A stretch of DNA of 58,050 nt from PXAH01 sp964605645 (GTDB lineage: Bacteria > Omnitrophota > Gorgyraeia > Duberdicusellales > 4484-171), in NCBI GenBank assembly GCA_964605645.1, contig CAZSDJ010000005.1:1-58050 (forward strand). The letters run 5' to 3'. The notes under the pieces were generated by a model. The model did not search any database. It saw nothing but the letters and a program-made list of their open reading frames with translations, and was not told the DNA's origin. The position numbers were made by a program, and so were the translations under genes. This document shows positions 1-8,574 of this stretch, in pieces (position 1 is the first letter of the stretch; each line of letters begins with the position of its first letter).

Positions 1-139
1 GCCTTTTAGAAAAGCATTCGGAAATATTAGGACACATCGCTTCTGTACAAATTGTGTGAAGATTTAATCCCGACAATAAAGATTTTACTTCATCTAAATC
101 TTTTAATTTTATTTTTTTCTTAAAAATTAACTGGGGCAT
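1..139 (-). CDS. lipA: lipoyl synthase, N-terminal fragment (runs off window)
   Basis: Only the first 46 codons are inside the window; the gene continues past base 1. The translated N-terminus carries the C-x4-C-x5-C motif (residues 31, 36 and 42, in the context TEAMCPNISECF) that binds the auxiliary 4Fe-4S cluster of lipoyl synthase, preceded by the usual basic K-K-K-I and LHTIC stretch. LipA inserts two sulfurs into protein-bound octanoate and is a radical SAM enzyme; the radical SAM CxxxCxxC would lie outside the window. The ATG at 139 lies inside the 3' end of lplA, so the two overlap by 20 bases and are probably co-transcribed. Lipoate would serve GcvH encoded just upstream. Identification rests on a short but very diagnostic segment. 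Confidence 0.85.
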   Translation of the reverse strand, partial: MPQLIFKKKIKLKDLDEVKSLLSGLNLHTICTEAMCPNISECFSKR

Positions 140-839
140 GGTTAAGAGTACTATTAAAATTATCTTTAAATGATTCGACTAATGCCTTTTTTAACTTCTC
201 TACATCGGTAAAATTAATTTCAGATAAACAAAGATAGTTATTTTTATTGTTAATTGGTTTTAGAAAATAAGCATCGATATTAGCCGGAATTTTAAAGGGG
301 ATTGTGCCGTGCTGAAAAATTACTCCTTTTTTTCGCTTTTGTGCATTGCCGCCGATTTTTTTACCATTGATTAAAATATCATAATCTTCCCAGCCGGAGA
401 AACAAAAATCAGAAACTGCGCCTAGCTGTTTTTTGCTTTGTTGGTGGTCTCTGGCATATTGGGCAAAAAATCCTAAATCTTTATAAGCCTTAATTAAAAA
501 ATGAGTAATTTTTTGATAAGAATCTTTAACTGAATCAGCCTTAAAAAAACTTGCGGCACAAACTAAACTATAAGTTAGTTCATCCCGGCTGTGATAGATA
601 GCTCCACCGCCGGTTATTCTTTTTACTATTGCAACATTATCTTTGCGGCAATTTTTGATATTTAAAACTTTTTCAGCCTCTTGGAAACGGCCCAAACTTA
701 TTGCCGGCTTGTTCCACTGATAAACTCTAAAAACAGGCTTTGACTCAGCTGGCAGATATGATTCAAAGAGTTCTTTATCAAAAGCCATATTCCAGTGGGG
801 ATCACCGCAACCTGTATCAAGAAAACACCATTTATTCAT
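120..839 (-). CDS. lplA: lipoate-protein ligase A family protein
   Basis: This is a biotin/lipoate ligase-fold protein of 239 residues. Visible motifs are the RRxTGGG-like KRITGGGAIYH (residues 73-83), which binds lipoyl-AMP, the KIGGNAQKR segment (about 161-169) with the catalytic lysine, and the following QHGTI. It lacks the separate C-terminal accessory domain of E. coli LplA, so it could be a ligase of the bipartite kind or an octanoyl/lipoyl transferase (LipM/LipL type). It is followed directly by lipA and preceded by the glycine cleavage genes whose H protein needs lipoylation, so lipoylation of GcvH is the likely role. The start ATG at 839 follows a T/A-rich stretch with a possible TATAAA -10 element. 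Confidence 0.85.
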   Translation of the reverse strand: MNKWCFLDTGCGDPHWNMAFDKELFESYLPAESKPVFRVYQWNKPAISLGRFQEAEKVLNIKNCRKDNVAIVKRITGGGAIYHSRDELTYSLVCAASFFKADSVKDSYQKITHFLIKAYKDLGFFAQYARDHQQSKKQLGAVSDFCFSGWEDYDILINGKKIGGNAQKRKKGVIFQHGTIPFKIPANIDAYFLKPINNKNNYLCLSEINFTDVEKLKKALVESFKDNFNSTLNHAPVNF

Positions 840-876
840 AATATTAGTTTATAATTCTTAACCAACAACTCAAAAA

Positions 877-1034
877 CGAAATTTTCTTCGCGCTGGTATG
901 ATTTTTCCTGAACATTTCAGCTGGGAACACAGAAAAATAGTTAAAAATCTCCTCCCAGCGCTCCGCGGCTCGTCGATTTTTTTTACACTATTTTTCTGTT
1001 AAAATCATAGAGCGCTCAAAAATTTGTTTTTTCG
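877..1034. repeat. long nested imperfect palindrome between gcvPB and lplA
   Basis: The 222-base gap between gcvPB and lplA is largely one foldback. A perfect 13-bp inverted repeat (929-941 with 987-999, ACAGAAAAATAGT and its complement) sits inside an 8-bp pair (ATGATTTT 898-905 with 1001-1008). Outside it are GCGCT 890-894 with AGCGC 1011-1015 and an outer AAATTTT 879-885 with AAAATTT 1019-1025. The centre is GC-rich, with alternative pairings such as GCTGGGA 920-926 with TCCCAGC 953-959. It may act as a terminator for the gcv operon, a structured RNA, or a dead miniature mobile element. No ORF is seen in it. Confidence 0.6.
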
Positions 1035-1062
1035 TGTACCTGTAATTATTTATCATTTTCAA

Positions 1063-2517
1063 TTATTTATCACTTTCATATTTTAGGTTTTGATCTCTGG
1101 CCGCTTTGACTTCATCAAAACGGGAAAAGATAAAATCAACCGGTGCTTGTTTTAATTTTTCAGGAGATTCTTTTGCCAATTTAGCAGCTTTTTTCATAAT
1201 TGTAATGAATTGATCTAAGGTTTTCTTACTCTCGGTTTCGGTCGGTTCAATCATCATCGCCTCTTTTACAATTAAAGGAAAATAAATTGTCGGGGGGTGA
1301 ATCCCTTCTTGAATAAGATATTTTGCAATGTCTAAGGCAGTAACTCCTTTTTCTTTTTGCTTTTCTGCTGAAATCACACACTCATGCATACATCGTATGG
1401 AAAAAGGTATCTTATAATCATCTTTTAAAGATTCTAAAATATAATTTGCATTTAACACCGCTATTTCACTTACCTCTCTCAAGCCCTCTTTACCTAAAAT
1501 TAAGATATAAGTTAAAGCTTTAAGCAAAACGGAAAAATTGCCAAAAAAAGGCGCAACTTTTCCGATTGAATCGGGAGATTGTCGATAAAGGTTCAGTTGA
1601 TCATTTTTATCTTTTGTAACATACGGCTCCGGCAAAAAAAGTATTAATTTATCCACAACCCCCACCGGGCCTGCGCCGGGGCCACCTCCGCCATGGGGGG
1701 TGCTAAAGGTTTTATGGAGATTAAGATGAACAATATCAAAGCCTAATTCTGCCGGCTTGATTTTAGCTAATATTGCATTTAAATTTGCGCCATCATAATA
1801 AGTGATTGCATCATATTTGTGCGCCAAATCACAAATTTCTTTGATTTGAGTATTAAATATCCCTAAGGTATTTGGGCAAGTCATAATTACTGCGGCCACC
1901 TCATCATTTAATCTTTCTTTAAAAATATTTAAATCCATTTGTCCGTCCTTGCCGGTAGGGATAGAAATTGACTGATAACCGGCCATCGCCACCGAAGCCG
2001 GATTGGTGCCGTGGGATGTATCGGGGACTATTACGTATTTTTTTTGGTTATTTTTCTTTTGATGATAGGCTTTTGCAATCAACATCCCGGTTAATTCTCC
2101 CTGAGCCCCGGCTAAAGGCTGTAAGGTAACTTTGCTTGTTCCGGTAATTTCGGCTAAAAGATTTTGAAGCTCAAAGATTAAGGATAAAGAACCTTGGATA
2201 TGCTTAAAGCCTTTGCTGGACAACGAAAGATTAGGAGTTAAATTAGAAAACCCTTCTAATTCTGCTATCGACTCTAATATTTTTGGATTATATTTCATAG
2301 TACAAGAACCGAGAGGATAAAAATGAGAATCGAGGCAATAATTTAACTTTGATAAATTAGTGTAATGCCTGACTAATTCAAGTTCACCGATCTCCGGTAA
2401 ATCTATTTTTTTTTCTTCTCTTAAATTTCGAGAAGGAAGCTCACACTCAGGCACATCAAGCTTGGGAAGTTTTATGCCTTTTCTTTTATTTTTAGATATT
2501 TCAAATATTAATTCCAT
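1063..2517 (-). CDS. gcvPB: glycine dehydrogenase (decarboxylating) subunit 2
   Basis: This is the C-terminal half of the split P protein of the glycine cleavage system. It decarboxylates glycine and transfers aminomethyl to lipoyl-GcvH, together with GcvPA. The 484-residue length matches the family. The PLP lysine is K269 in HLNLHKTFSTPHGGGGPG, followed by the glycine-rich loop. The HFYPLGSCTMKYNP motif near residues 65-78 is also typical. The gene lies downstream of gcvPA, about 100 bases away, with a repeat and a hairpin in between. No clear Shine-Dalgarno sequence is visible at the ATG, so translation may be weak. Confidence 0.95.
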   Translation of the reverse strand: MELIFEISKNKRKGIKLPKLDVPECELPSRNLREEKKIDLPEIGELELVRHYTNLSKLNYCLDSHFYPLGSCTMKYNPKILESIAELEGFSNLTPNLSLSSKGFKHIQGSLSLIFELQNLLAEITGTSKVTLQPLAGAQGELTGMLIAKAYHQKKNNQKKYVIVPDTSHGTNPASVAMAGYQSISIPTGKDGQMDLNIFKERLNDEVAAVIMTCPNTLGIFNTQIKEICDLAHKYDAITYYDGANLNAILAKIKPAELGFDIVHLNLHKTFSTPHGGGGPGAGPVGVVDKLILFLPEPYVTKDKNDQLNLYRQSPDSIGKVAPFFGNFSVLLKALTYILILGKEGLREVSEIAVLNANYILESLKDDYKIPFSIRCMHECVISAEKQKEKGVTALDIAKYLIQEGIHPPTIYFPLIVKEAMMIEPTETESKKTLDQFITIMKKAAKLAKESPEKLKQAPVDFIFSRFDEVKAARDQNLKYESDK

Positions 2518-2523
2518 ACTAAA

Positions 2524-2560
2524 AAGTCATAAGTTATAAGTTATAAGTTATAAGTCATAA
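2524..2560. repeat. short tandem word repeat (ATAAGTT) between gcvPA and gcvPB
   Basis: Four to five degenerate copies of a 7-base word (CATAAGT/TATAAGT) stand head to tail immediately upstream of the gcvPB start. This is one of several low-complexity intergenic word repeats in the window (compare 3979-4058, 14201-14278, 29411-29470, 44204-44334 and 56259-56338). It is not a CRISPR: the units are too short and there are no spacers. Confidence 0.6.
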
Positions 2561-2567
2561 ACAATCG

Positions 2568-2606
2568 CTATGCAACATTTCCGTTGACAACACTTTTGTT
2601 GCATAG
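2568..2606. terminator. hairpin between gcvPA and gcvPB
   Basis: There is a perfect 10-bp inverted repeat: CTATGCAACA at 2568-2577 pairs with TGTTGCATAG at 2597-2606 around a 19-base loop. It lies just after the gcvPA stop and could be a processing or attenuation hairpin that separates expression of the two GcvP subunits. No strong T-run follows it on the minus strand, so a full intrinsic terminator is doubtful. Confidence 0.45.
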
Positions 2607-2617
2607 TGATAATCCTC

Positions 2618-3949
2618 TTAATTGTTAATTGTTTCTAAAATTTTTTTAAATTGCAAAATATTTTCTTTAGAAATTTTTTCGGTTACACAAACTAAAAGCT
2701 TGTCTTTCATAGTTGGATAAAATTCTGCCAAAGAGATGCCGGGGATAAACCCCTTAGCTAAAATGTTTTCATATATATTATCAAGATTTTTTATCTCAAT
2801 CACAAATTCATTAAAAGTGGGGTAATTTAAATCAACTTTAATCTTGCTAATTTTAGATAAAGTTTTTCGGGCAAATTGAGCCTTAAAGTAATTTATTTTT
2901 GCAAGTTCACTAAAGCCGTCTTTACCTAAAGATACCAAGTAAATAAGGGCTCTGATTGCGGATAAATTTTGGTTGGTGCAAATATTTGACGTAGCTTTAT
3001 TGCGCCTTATGTGTTGTTCACGGGCTTGCAAAGTAAGCACAAAGCCCCTTCTTCCCTTTTTATCTTCTGTAGCTCCCACAATTCGACCCGGCAACTGACG
3101 CACATATTGTTTCCTGGTTGCAATAAAGCCAAGTAGGGGCCCGCCAAAATTAAGAGGATTACCCAAACATTGTGCTTCTCCGGTTACAATATCAAATCCA
3201 GAGGTTCCGGGTGATTTTATAAATCCTAAAGATATAGGATAAGTTGCCATAATTGCTAAAGCTTGTTTTTTATGAACCTCAGCAACTAAGTCACTATAAT
3301 CATCAATTTTTCCGAAAAAATTAGGATTTTGAAAAACTACAGCGGCAGTATCACTATCTAGTAATTCTAAAACTCTATTACGATTAATACCATAATCAGT
3401 TGAATCAACTTTTATAATTTGATAGCAATCATAATTTAGATAAGTTTTGATAATTTGTTGATAAATCGGATTTAATGCTGCATCAATTATTATTTTTTTT
3501 CTTTTTGTCTGCCGGGTGGCCATCAGAATGCCTTCGGCCAAAGCAGTGCCGCCGTCATAAACAGAAGCATTGGCGGCTTCCATGTTAGTCAAACGGCAAA
3601 TTAAAGTTTGGTATTCATAAATAGCTTGTAAAGTGCCTTGTGAACATTCCGGCTGGTAAGGCGTATAGGGTGTATAAAATTCAGCCCGGCCGGCCAGCTT
3701 ATCTACAACAGCCGGGATATAATGATCATAAAAACCACCACCGGATAAATTAATTAAAGAAGTATTGTTATTTTTAGATATCTTTTTTAAATACTCAAAA
3801 ACTTCAAATTCACTTCTGCCTTCAGGGAGCGAAAAAGATTTGGAAAAAAAGCTTTTATCTATTTCCGAAAATAAAGCATCAATTGAGTTAACACCTATAG
3901 TTTCAAGCATCTGCTTTATTTCACCTTCTGTATGGGGTATATAATTCAT
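2618..3949 (-). CDS. gcvPA: glycine dehydrogenase (decarboxylating) subunit 1
   Basis: This is the N-terminal half of the split P protein (443 residues, normal length). It pairs with GcvPB to form the PLP enzyme that decarboxylates glycine. Recognisable family segments are YIPHTEGEIKQML at the N-terminus, FYTPYTPYQPECSQGTLQAIYEYQT near residues 90-115, YDGGTALAEGILMA, the GEAQCLGNPLNFGGP segment and EQHIRRNKATSNICTNQ. It lies between gcvH and gcvPB, all on the same strand. Glycine cleavage feeds methylene-THF to one-carbon metabolism, and a 5-formyl-THF cyclo-ligase is encoded about 12 kb upstream. Confidence 0.95.
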   Translation of the reverse strand: MNYIPHTEGEIKQMLETIGVNSIDALFSEIDKSFFSKSFSLPEGRSEFEVFEYLKKISKNNNTSLINLSGGGFYDHYIPAVVDKLAGRAEFYTPYTPYQPECSQGTLQAIYEYQTLICRLTNMEAANASVYDGGTALAEGILMATRQTKRKKIIIDAALNPIYQQIIKTYLNYDCYQIIKVDSTDYGINRNRVLELLDSDTAAVVFQNPNFFGKIDDYSDLVAEVHKKQALAIMATYPISLGFIKSPGTSGFDIVTGEAQCLGNPLNFGGPLLGFIATRKQYVRQLPGRIVGATEDKKGRRGFVLTLQAREQHIRRNKATSNICTNQNLSAIRALIYLVSLGKDGFSELAKINYFKAQFARKTLSKISKIKVDLNYPTFNEFVIEIKNLDNIYENILAKGFIPGISLAEFYPTMKDKLLVCVTEKISKENILQFKKILETINN

Positions 3950-3978
3950 AATTTTAGGATCCGTTAATCAGTTATTAT

Positions 3979-4058
3979 CTACGAATTTACTAATCTTTAC
4001 GAATATACAAATAAAAAGTTCAAAATTCGTAAATTCATAATTAATTCGTATATTCGTT
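3979..4058. repeat. ACGAATTTAC-type inverted word repeat between gcvH and gcvPA
   Basis: The gcvH-gcvPA gap contains copies of TACGAATTTAC/TTACGAATATAC on one side and their complements (TTCGTAAATTC, TTCGTATATTCG) on the other, separated by an A-rich centre. The result is an imperfect palindrome of degenerate 7-10 base words, the same construction as the other word repeats in the window but with a different word. No coding potential is seen. Confidence 0.6.
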
Positions 4059-4077
4059 GATTATTTATAATTGCTAA

Positions 4078-4452
4078 TTAGCTAAGAGTCTCTAGGTGTT
4101 GACTATATTTTTCTTTATCCATTAATTCTTTTGTTTCATCTTGATTGGTTAGCTCTATCTTTGCAATCCAGCCTTCACCTTCAGGAGAGTTATTTATCGT
4201 TTCCGGTGCATCATCAAGCTTTGTGTTTCTCTCAATTACTTTTCCCGATAAAGGCGCATAGATATCGCTAGCTGCCTTAACAGATTCTATCTCGGCTAAA
4301 GTTTCATCTTTTTTACATTCTTTTTCTTTTTCCGGCAAATCTATAAATACTACATCTCCCAGCTGAGAAGCAGCGTATTCTGTAATACCTACGGTTGCAA
4401 TACTATTTTCAACTTTTGCCCATTCATGATTTTTAGTGTAATAAACAGACAT
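4078..4452 (-). CDS. gcvH: glycine cleavage system H protein
   Basis: This is a small lipoyl-domain protein (124 residues) that shuttles the aminomethyl group between GcvP and GcvT. The lipoyl-accepting lysine is K59 in the ESVKAASDIYAPLSG motif. The N-terminus (YYTKNHEWAKVE) and the GITEYAASQLGDVVFIDLP segment are typical. An AAGGAGG Shine-Dalgarno sequence stands 6-7 bases before the ATG, so this gene is probably the best translated of the gcv set. Lipoylation is probably done by the LplA/LipA pair encoded at the start of the window. Confidence 0.96.
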   Translation of the reverse strand: MSVYYTKNHEWAKVENSIATVGITEYAASQLGDVVFIDLPEKEKECKKDETLAEIESVKAASDIYAPLSGKVIERNTKLDDAPETINNSPEGEGWIAKIELTNQDETKELMDKEKYSQHLETLS

Positions 4453-4473
4453 CTTTACCTCCTTTTTTTATGG

Positions 4474-4515
4474 ACACGAATAAACGCTGATTTTTAACAA
4501 ATAAACGCTAATTAA
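4474..4515. repeat. half copy of the AACGCGAATAAACGC intergenic repeat
   Basis: The gcvT-gcvH gap contains CGAATAAACGCTGATTTT followed by AACAAATAAACGCTAATT. This matches the left half of the elements at 31848-31923 and 33193-33280 almost base for base. The right half (TTCGCGTT words) is missing here, so it looks like a decayed or solo half element. Confidence 0.7.
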
Positions 4516-4520
4516 ATTTA

Positions 4521-5606
4521 TTATTGATTTTTTAGAGAACCCTGCTTATAAAAAGGTAAATCAACGATTTCAGCTTTAAATTTTTGCTGCCGGCTATCTT
4601 GGATGTAAATACTTTTTCCGCTGTATTCTGCATTTATGTAACCTAACCCAATCCCGGCTGATAAAAAAGAAGAAAAAGTACCACTAGTTACTTGGCCTAT
4701 TTGTTGATCTTGGTCATAAATATTATAACCGGTGCGGGGAATTCGCCTAGATTGAGAAGAGAAAGCAATTTTTATCTTACCAACACCATCTTTCTTTTGT
4801 TTTAATAACGCATCTTTGCCGACAAAATCTTTATTAAAATTGATAAACTTACCTAATCCTGCCTCAAGTGGTGTGATTGTATTTTTAAGTTCATTACCTA
4901 GCAAGCTATAACCCATCTCTAATCGAAGTATATCGCGGGCCCCAAAACCAGCCGGCATCACATCTTCATCGTTAATTAATTCATCCCAAAGAAAAGAAGC
5001 AATATCACCGGGGATAAAGATCTCATAGCCTAATTCTCCCGTATATCCGGTCCGGCTTATGATCAATTTCCGGCCTTGATAGTTAAATTCTTTAAAACTA
5101 AAATAAGAAAGATTTTCTTTAAAATTTAATACACTCTCTAAAACTTTTTTGGCCAGAGGGCCTTGTAAATCGATTTTTGCGATTTGAGCAGAAACATTTT
5201 CTAATTTCCCGGCCATGATTCTTTCGTGTAATATTTGATAATCTAGCTTTTCTGATAAAGCATTGATTACAAACATTATTTTATTTTCCTTTATCTTAAA
5301 AATTACTAAATCATCAATTATTCCACCAGCCTGATTAAGTAAAAAACCATAACGTGATCTTCCCGGAGGTATTTTTTTAATCCAGGGAGTAACTGCTTTC
5401 TCAATACCACTTTTTTCTCTGTCCCCGGCAAAGATAAATTCCCCCATATGAGAGATATCAAATAATGCAGCTTTTTTCCTGCAATGTTTATATTCGGCAA
5501 TAATTGATTTATAAAATAGAGGAACTTGCCAACCGGCAAAATTACCCATTTTTGCAGACAGTTGTTGATGTTTATCGAACAGAACGGTTTTTTTTAAATT
5601 ACTCAT
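4521..5606 (-). CDS. gcvT: glycine cleavage system aminomethyltransferase (T protein)
   Basis: The T protein releases ammonia from the aminomethyl-H protein and makes 5,10-methylene-THF. The sequence shows the FDISHMGEF segment, FLLNQAGGIIDDLVIF, the SRTGYTGELGYEIF folate-binding segment, ARDILRLEMGYSLLGNEL with the catalytic Asp region, and the C-terminal GxVTSGTFS motif. An in-frame start 10 codons upstream exists. The ATG at 5606 is preferred because it overlaps the glnS stop as ATGA and begins the family-typical MSNLKKTVLFDKH. The gene is therefore translationally coupled to glnS. Confidence 0.94.
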   Translation of the reverse strand: MSNLKKTVLFDKHQQLSAKMGNFAGWQVPLFYKSIIAEYKHCRKKAALFDISHMGEFIFAGDREKSGIEKAVTPWIKKIPPGRSRYGFLLNQAGGIIDDLVIFKIKENKIMFVINALSEKLDYQILHERIMAGKLENVSAQIAKIDLQGPLAKKVLESVLNFKENLSYFSFKEFNYQGRKLIISRTGYTGELGYEIFIPGDIASFLWDELINDEDVMPAGFGARDILRLEMGYSLLGNELKNTITPLEAGLGKFINFNKDFVGKDALLKQKKDGVGKIKIAFSSQSRRIPRTGYNIYDQDQQIGQVTSGTFSSFLSAGIGLGYINAEYSGKSIYIQDSRQQKFKAEIVDLPFYKQGSLKNQ

Positions 5607-7273
5607 GCTTTGCCTTGCTTTTTTAACTTTGCCCAACTATCCCGCAAAGAAACAATTTGATTAAAAACAAGTTTTTGTGAAGATGATAATAAGTCAGCAC
5701 AAAAATAACCTTTCCTTTCAAATTGGAAACGCGTTCCCAATTTTAAATTCGCCAAGCTTGGTTCAACTTTTGCAGAAGAGATAGTTTTTACTGAATCATA
5801 ATTTAAGTTGGAGATAAAATCTTGGCCTTCTTCTGTATCGTTAGGATTTCTGTTGGTAAAAAGAGTTTGATATAAATTTACTGTTGCCTCTTTAGCATCT
5901 TTAGCTGATACCCAATGCAAGGTTGCCTTAACTTTGCGTCCGTCGGGAGCATCGCCGCCTTTAGTTTTAGGGTCATAGCTGCATTTTAACTCTACTACAT
6001 TGCCCCGACCATCTTTTATTACTTCTTGGCACTTAATAAAATAAGCATAACGCAGGCGTACTTCGCGGCCGGGAGCAAGCCGATAAAATTTCTTTACCGG
6101 CTCTTCCATAAAATCTTCTCTTTCTATAAATAAAGCACCAGAAAAAGGGATTTTTCTGGTGCCGGCTGCTGAATTTTCCGGATTATTAACTGCGTCTAGC
6201 TGTTCTGAACCATCTTTGGTGAAATTAGTAATTGTTACTTTTAATGGATTTAAAACCCCCATCACCCGCGGAGCGGTCTTGTTTAATTCGACCCGGATGC
6301 AATTTTCCAACAAGCCAATATCTACTATACTATTAACTTTAGAAATTCCAATTTGGCGGCAAAAATCACGGATTGAAGAAGCGGTATAACCTCTTCTTCT
6401 TAAACCGGATAAAGTCGGCATCCGCGGATCATCCCAACCCGATACATGGCCTTCCTTAACCAGACGTAGCAATTTACGTTTGCTTAAAATAGTGTGGCTT
6501 AAATTAAGGCGGGCAAATTCAATTTGTTTTGGGCAATACACTTCTAACTCTTTTAAGAACCAATTATACAAAGGCCTGTGATTTTCAAATTCAAGAGTGC
6601 AAAGCGAATGTGTTATTTTCTCTATCGAATCACAAAGGCCATGAACCCAATCGTAGGTGGGATAAATACACCAGTTATCAGCAGTTCTGTGATGAGATTG
6701 TTTAAGAATCCGATACATGACCGGATCACGCATATTTAAATTAGGCGAGCTCATATCTATCTTGGCTCGTAAAACTTTGGCGCCATCAGCAAAAGCTCCT
6801 TCTTTCATTTTCTTAAATAATTCTAAGCTCTCTTTGATTGAGCGATTTCGGAAAGGGCTGGCTTTGCCCGGTTCTTTGATGGTACCGCGATATTTTTTAA
6901 TTTGATCAATGTTTAGGTCACAAACATAAGCTTTACCTTTTTCAATAAGTTGTATCGCGTATTGATAAAGCTGATTAAAATAATCAGAAGCATAATATTG
7001 GCGGTTTTCCCAATCAAAGCCCAGCCACTTAACATCCTCTTTAATTGCTTTTACAAATTCTAATTCTTCCTTGGTGGGGTTGGTATCATCAAAACGCAAA
7101 TTACATAAACCTCGATAATTTTTAGCTATCCCAAAATTAAGACAAATTGATTTGGCATGCCCGATATGGAGGTATCCATTCGGCTCCGGTGGGAAACGAG
7201 TTTGTACTTTATCATGTTTGCCGGAAGCCAAGTCTTGATCTATAATTTCAGTTATAAAATTTTTCTTTACCAT
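5603..7273 (-). CDS. glnS: glutaminyl-tRNA synthetase
   Basis: This is a class I aminoacyl-tRNA synthetase charging tRNA-Gln. The HIGH motif is in PPEPNGYLHIGHAKS near residues 28-42, and the KMSKS equivalent is ILSKRKL. GlnRS-type anticodon-binding beta-barrels follow at the C-terminus (GALFIEREDF, KATLHWVSAKDAK). An in-frame start 10 codons upstream overlaps gltX. I prefer the ATG at 7273, giving MVKKNFITEIIDQDL, which matches GlnRS N-termini. The gene lies directly after gltX and overlaps gcvT. GlnRS next to GluRS, in a genome that also encodes GatCAB (49.8-53 kb), implies that GatCAB serves mainly tRNA-Asn or is redundant. Confidence 0.94.
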   Translation of the reverse strand: MVKKNFITEIIDQDLASGKHDKVQTRFPPEPNGYLHIGHAKSICLNFGIAKNYRGLCNLRFDDTNPTKEELEFVKAIKEDVKWLGFDWENRQYYASDYFNQLYQYAIQLIEKGKAYVCDLNIDQIKKYRGTIKEPGKASPFRNRSIKESLELFKKMKEGAFADGAKVLRAKIDMSSPNLNMRDPVMYRILKQSHHRTADNWCIYPTYDWVHGLCDSIEKITHSLCTLEFENHRPLYNWFLKELEVYCPKQIEFARLNLSHTILSKRKLLRLVKEGHVSGWDDPRMPTLSGLRRRGYTASSIRDFCRQIGISKVNSIVDIGLLENCIRVELNKTAPRVMGVLNPLKVTITNFTKDGSEQLDAVNNPENSAAGTRKIPFSGALFIEREDFMEEPVKKFYRLAPGREVRLRYAYFIKCQEVIKDGRGNVVELKCSYDPKTKGGDAPDGRKVKATLHWVSAKDAKEATVNLYQTLFTNRNPNDTEEGQDFISNLNYDSVKTISSAKVEPSLANLKLGTRFQFERKGYFCADLLSSSQKLVFNQIVSLRDSWAKLKKQGKA

Positions 7274-7287
7274 AAAACCACTTATTT

Positions 7288-8574
7288 TTATTTTTTCTGC
7301 CAATATTCGATTAATTTATCTAATCTCTGAATAACTTTGTCTTTACCTAAAAAATCCATAATCTCAAACAGCCCCGGCCCCTTTTGCCTGCCAGTTAAAG
7401 CGATCCTTACCGGATGGACTAAAATGCCTAGTTTTAAATCCATTGCTTTCGCTGCTTCTCTAAACTCAGCTTCGATGCTATCTTTTTTAAACTGATCAAT
7501 TTGCCCTAATTTTTCTTTTAACTTTATGATTTTGTCGGTAATTTTATTTTCCAAGACTTCTTTAGCCTGGTTGGAATAAACAACATCTTGGCTAAAACAA
7601 AATTCTGCCTTTTGGCTAAATTCTGACAATCTAGCAAGCCTTGTTTTAAACAACTCGACTACTTTTTTTAATTGAACATAATCTATTTGACCGTAAGGAT
7701 GACTTTGGCTAATTAAATAATCTTGAATTTCTTTAGTAAGCTTATCTATATCTCTATTTCTAATATAAGATCCATTGATCCAATTTAACTTATCTAAAGA
7801 AAAAGCCGCTCCTGTTTTATTTACATCTTTTAATTTAAATATTTTTTCTGCCTCAAGTAACGATAAAATTTCTCGGTCTTCGCCGGGCGACCAGCCGAGA
7901 AGCAATAAATAATTTGCTAAACTTTCCGGCAGGTAACCATCTTTTCTGTATTCAGAAATCGCAGTAGCGCCAAATCTTTTTGAAAGTCGGCCTCTTTCCG
8001 GTGACAAGATAAGCGGCAGGTGAGCAAAATTTGGTATCTTCAACCCTAGCGCCTCATAAATTAAAATTTGCTTTGGCGTATTGGAAAGATGATCTTCTCC
8101 CCTGATTACACAATTTATTTCCATTAAAGCATCATCGACAGCACAAGAAAAATTATAACCCGGGGTGTTATCCTTTTTTATGATTACTTCTTCATTTTTA
8201 GGTAATTCATTAAAAATAACTTCTCCGCGAATGAGGTCATTTACTCTGATTTGATTAAAATTATATTTAAAAAATATTGCTCCGTCTTTTCGATAAGCAT
8301 CACCCTTATCGATTAATCCTTGCGCATAATCAAGATAAACATCAAAACGCCGGGATTGATGATAAATTTGATCCCAATCCATTTTTAACCATTTCAGACT
8401 TTCTAAGATTTCAGCCAAGTATTGGGGCTGGGAACGGTTTTGATCGGTATCCTCAATTCTCAAAATAAACTCGCCTTTATTTTTGCGGGCATAAATCCAA
8501 TTAAACAAAGCAGTTCTTGCCCCGCCAATGTGAAGGAAACCGGTCGGTGAAGGGGCAAATCTAACTCGCAACAT
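7288..8574 (-). CDS. gltX: glutamyl-tRNA synthetase
   Basis: This is a class I synthetase attaching glutamate to tRNA-Glu. It has the PSPTGFLHIGGARTALFNW motif at residues 8-26 and LSKRFGATAISEY as the KMSKS equivalent. At 428 residues it is shorter than the usual 460-490 of bacterial GluRS; the shortening is in the C-terminal anticodon-binding part. The start overlaps the end of the preceding oxidoreductase gamma subunit by 14 bases. It belongs to the same transcription run as glnS and gcvT. Confidence 0.94.
   Translation of the reverse strand: MLRVRFAPSPTGFLHIGGARTALFNWIYARKNKGEFILRIEDTDQNRSQPQYLAEILESLKWLKMDWDQIYHQSRRFDVYLDYAQGLIDKGDAYRKDGAIFFKYNFNQIRVNDLIRGEVIFNELPKNEEVIIKKDNTPGYNFSCAVDDALMEINCVIRGEDHLSNTPKQILIYEALGLKIPNFAHLPLILSPERGRLSKRFGATAISEYRKDGYLPESLANYLLLLGWSPGEDREILSLLEAEKIFKLKDVNKTGAAFSLDKLNWINGSYIRNRDIDKLTKEIQDYLISQSHPYGQIDYVQLKKVVELFKTRLARLSEFSQKAEFCFSQDVVYSNQAKEVLENKITDKIIKLKEKLGQIDQFKKDSIEAEFREAAKAMDLKLGILVHPVRIALTGRQKGPGLFEIMDFLGKDKVIQRLDKLIEYWQKK

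Noticed and set aside
2524..2560. Tandem repeats that might suggest a CRISPR array
   Set aside because: Units are 7 bases with no spacers and no cas genes are in the window.
4471..5606. Possible glycine riboswitch before the gcv genes
   Set aside because: gcvT is coupled to glnS by an ATGA overlap, leaving no leader; the gcvT-gcvH gap is only a repeat half and too short for the aptamer.
7274..7303. Longer N-terminus for GlnRS starting at 7303
   Set aside because: It would overlap gltX and add residues not seen in GlnRS; the ATG at 7273 begins the family-typical sequence.
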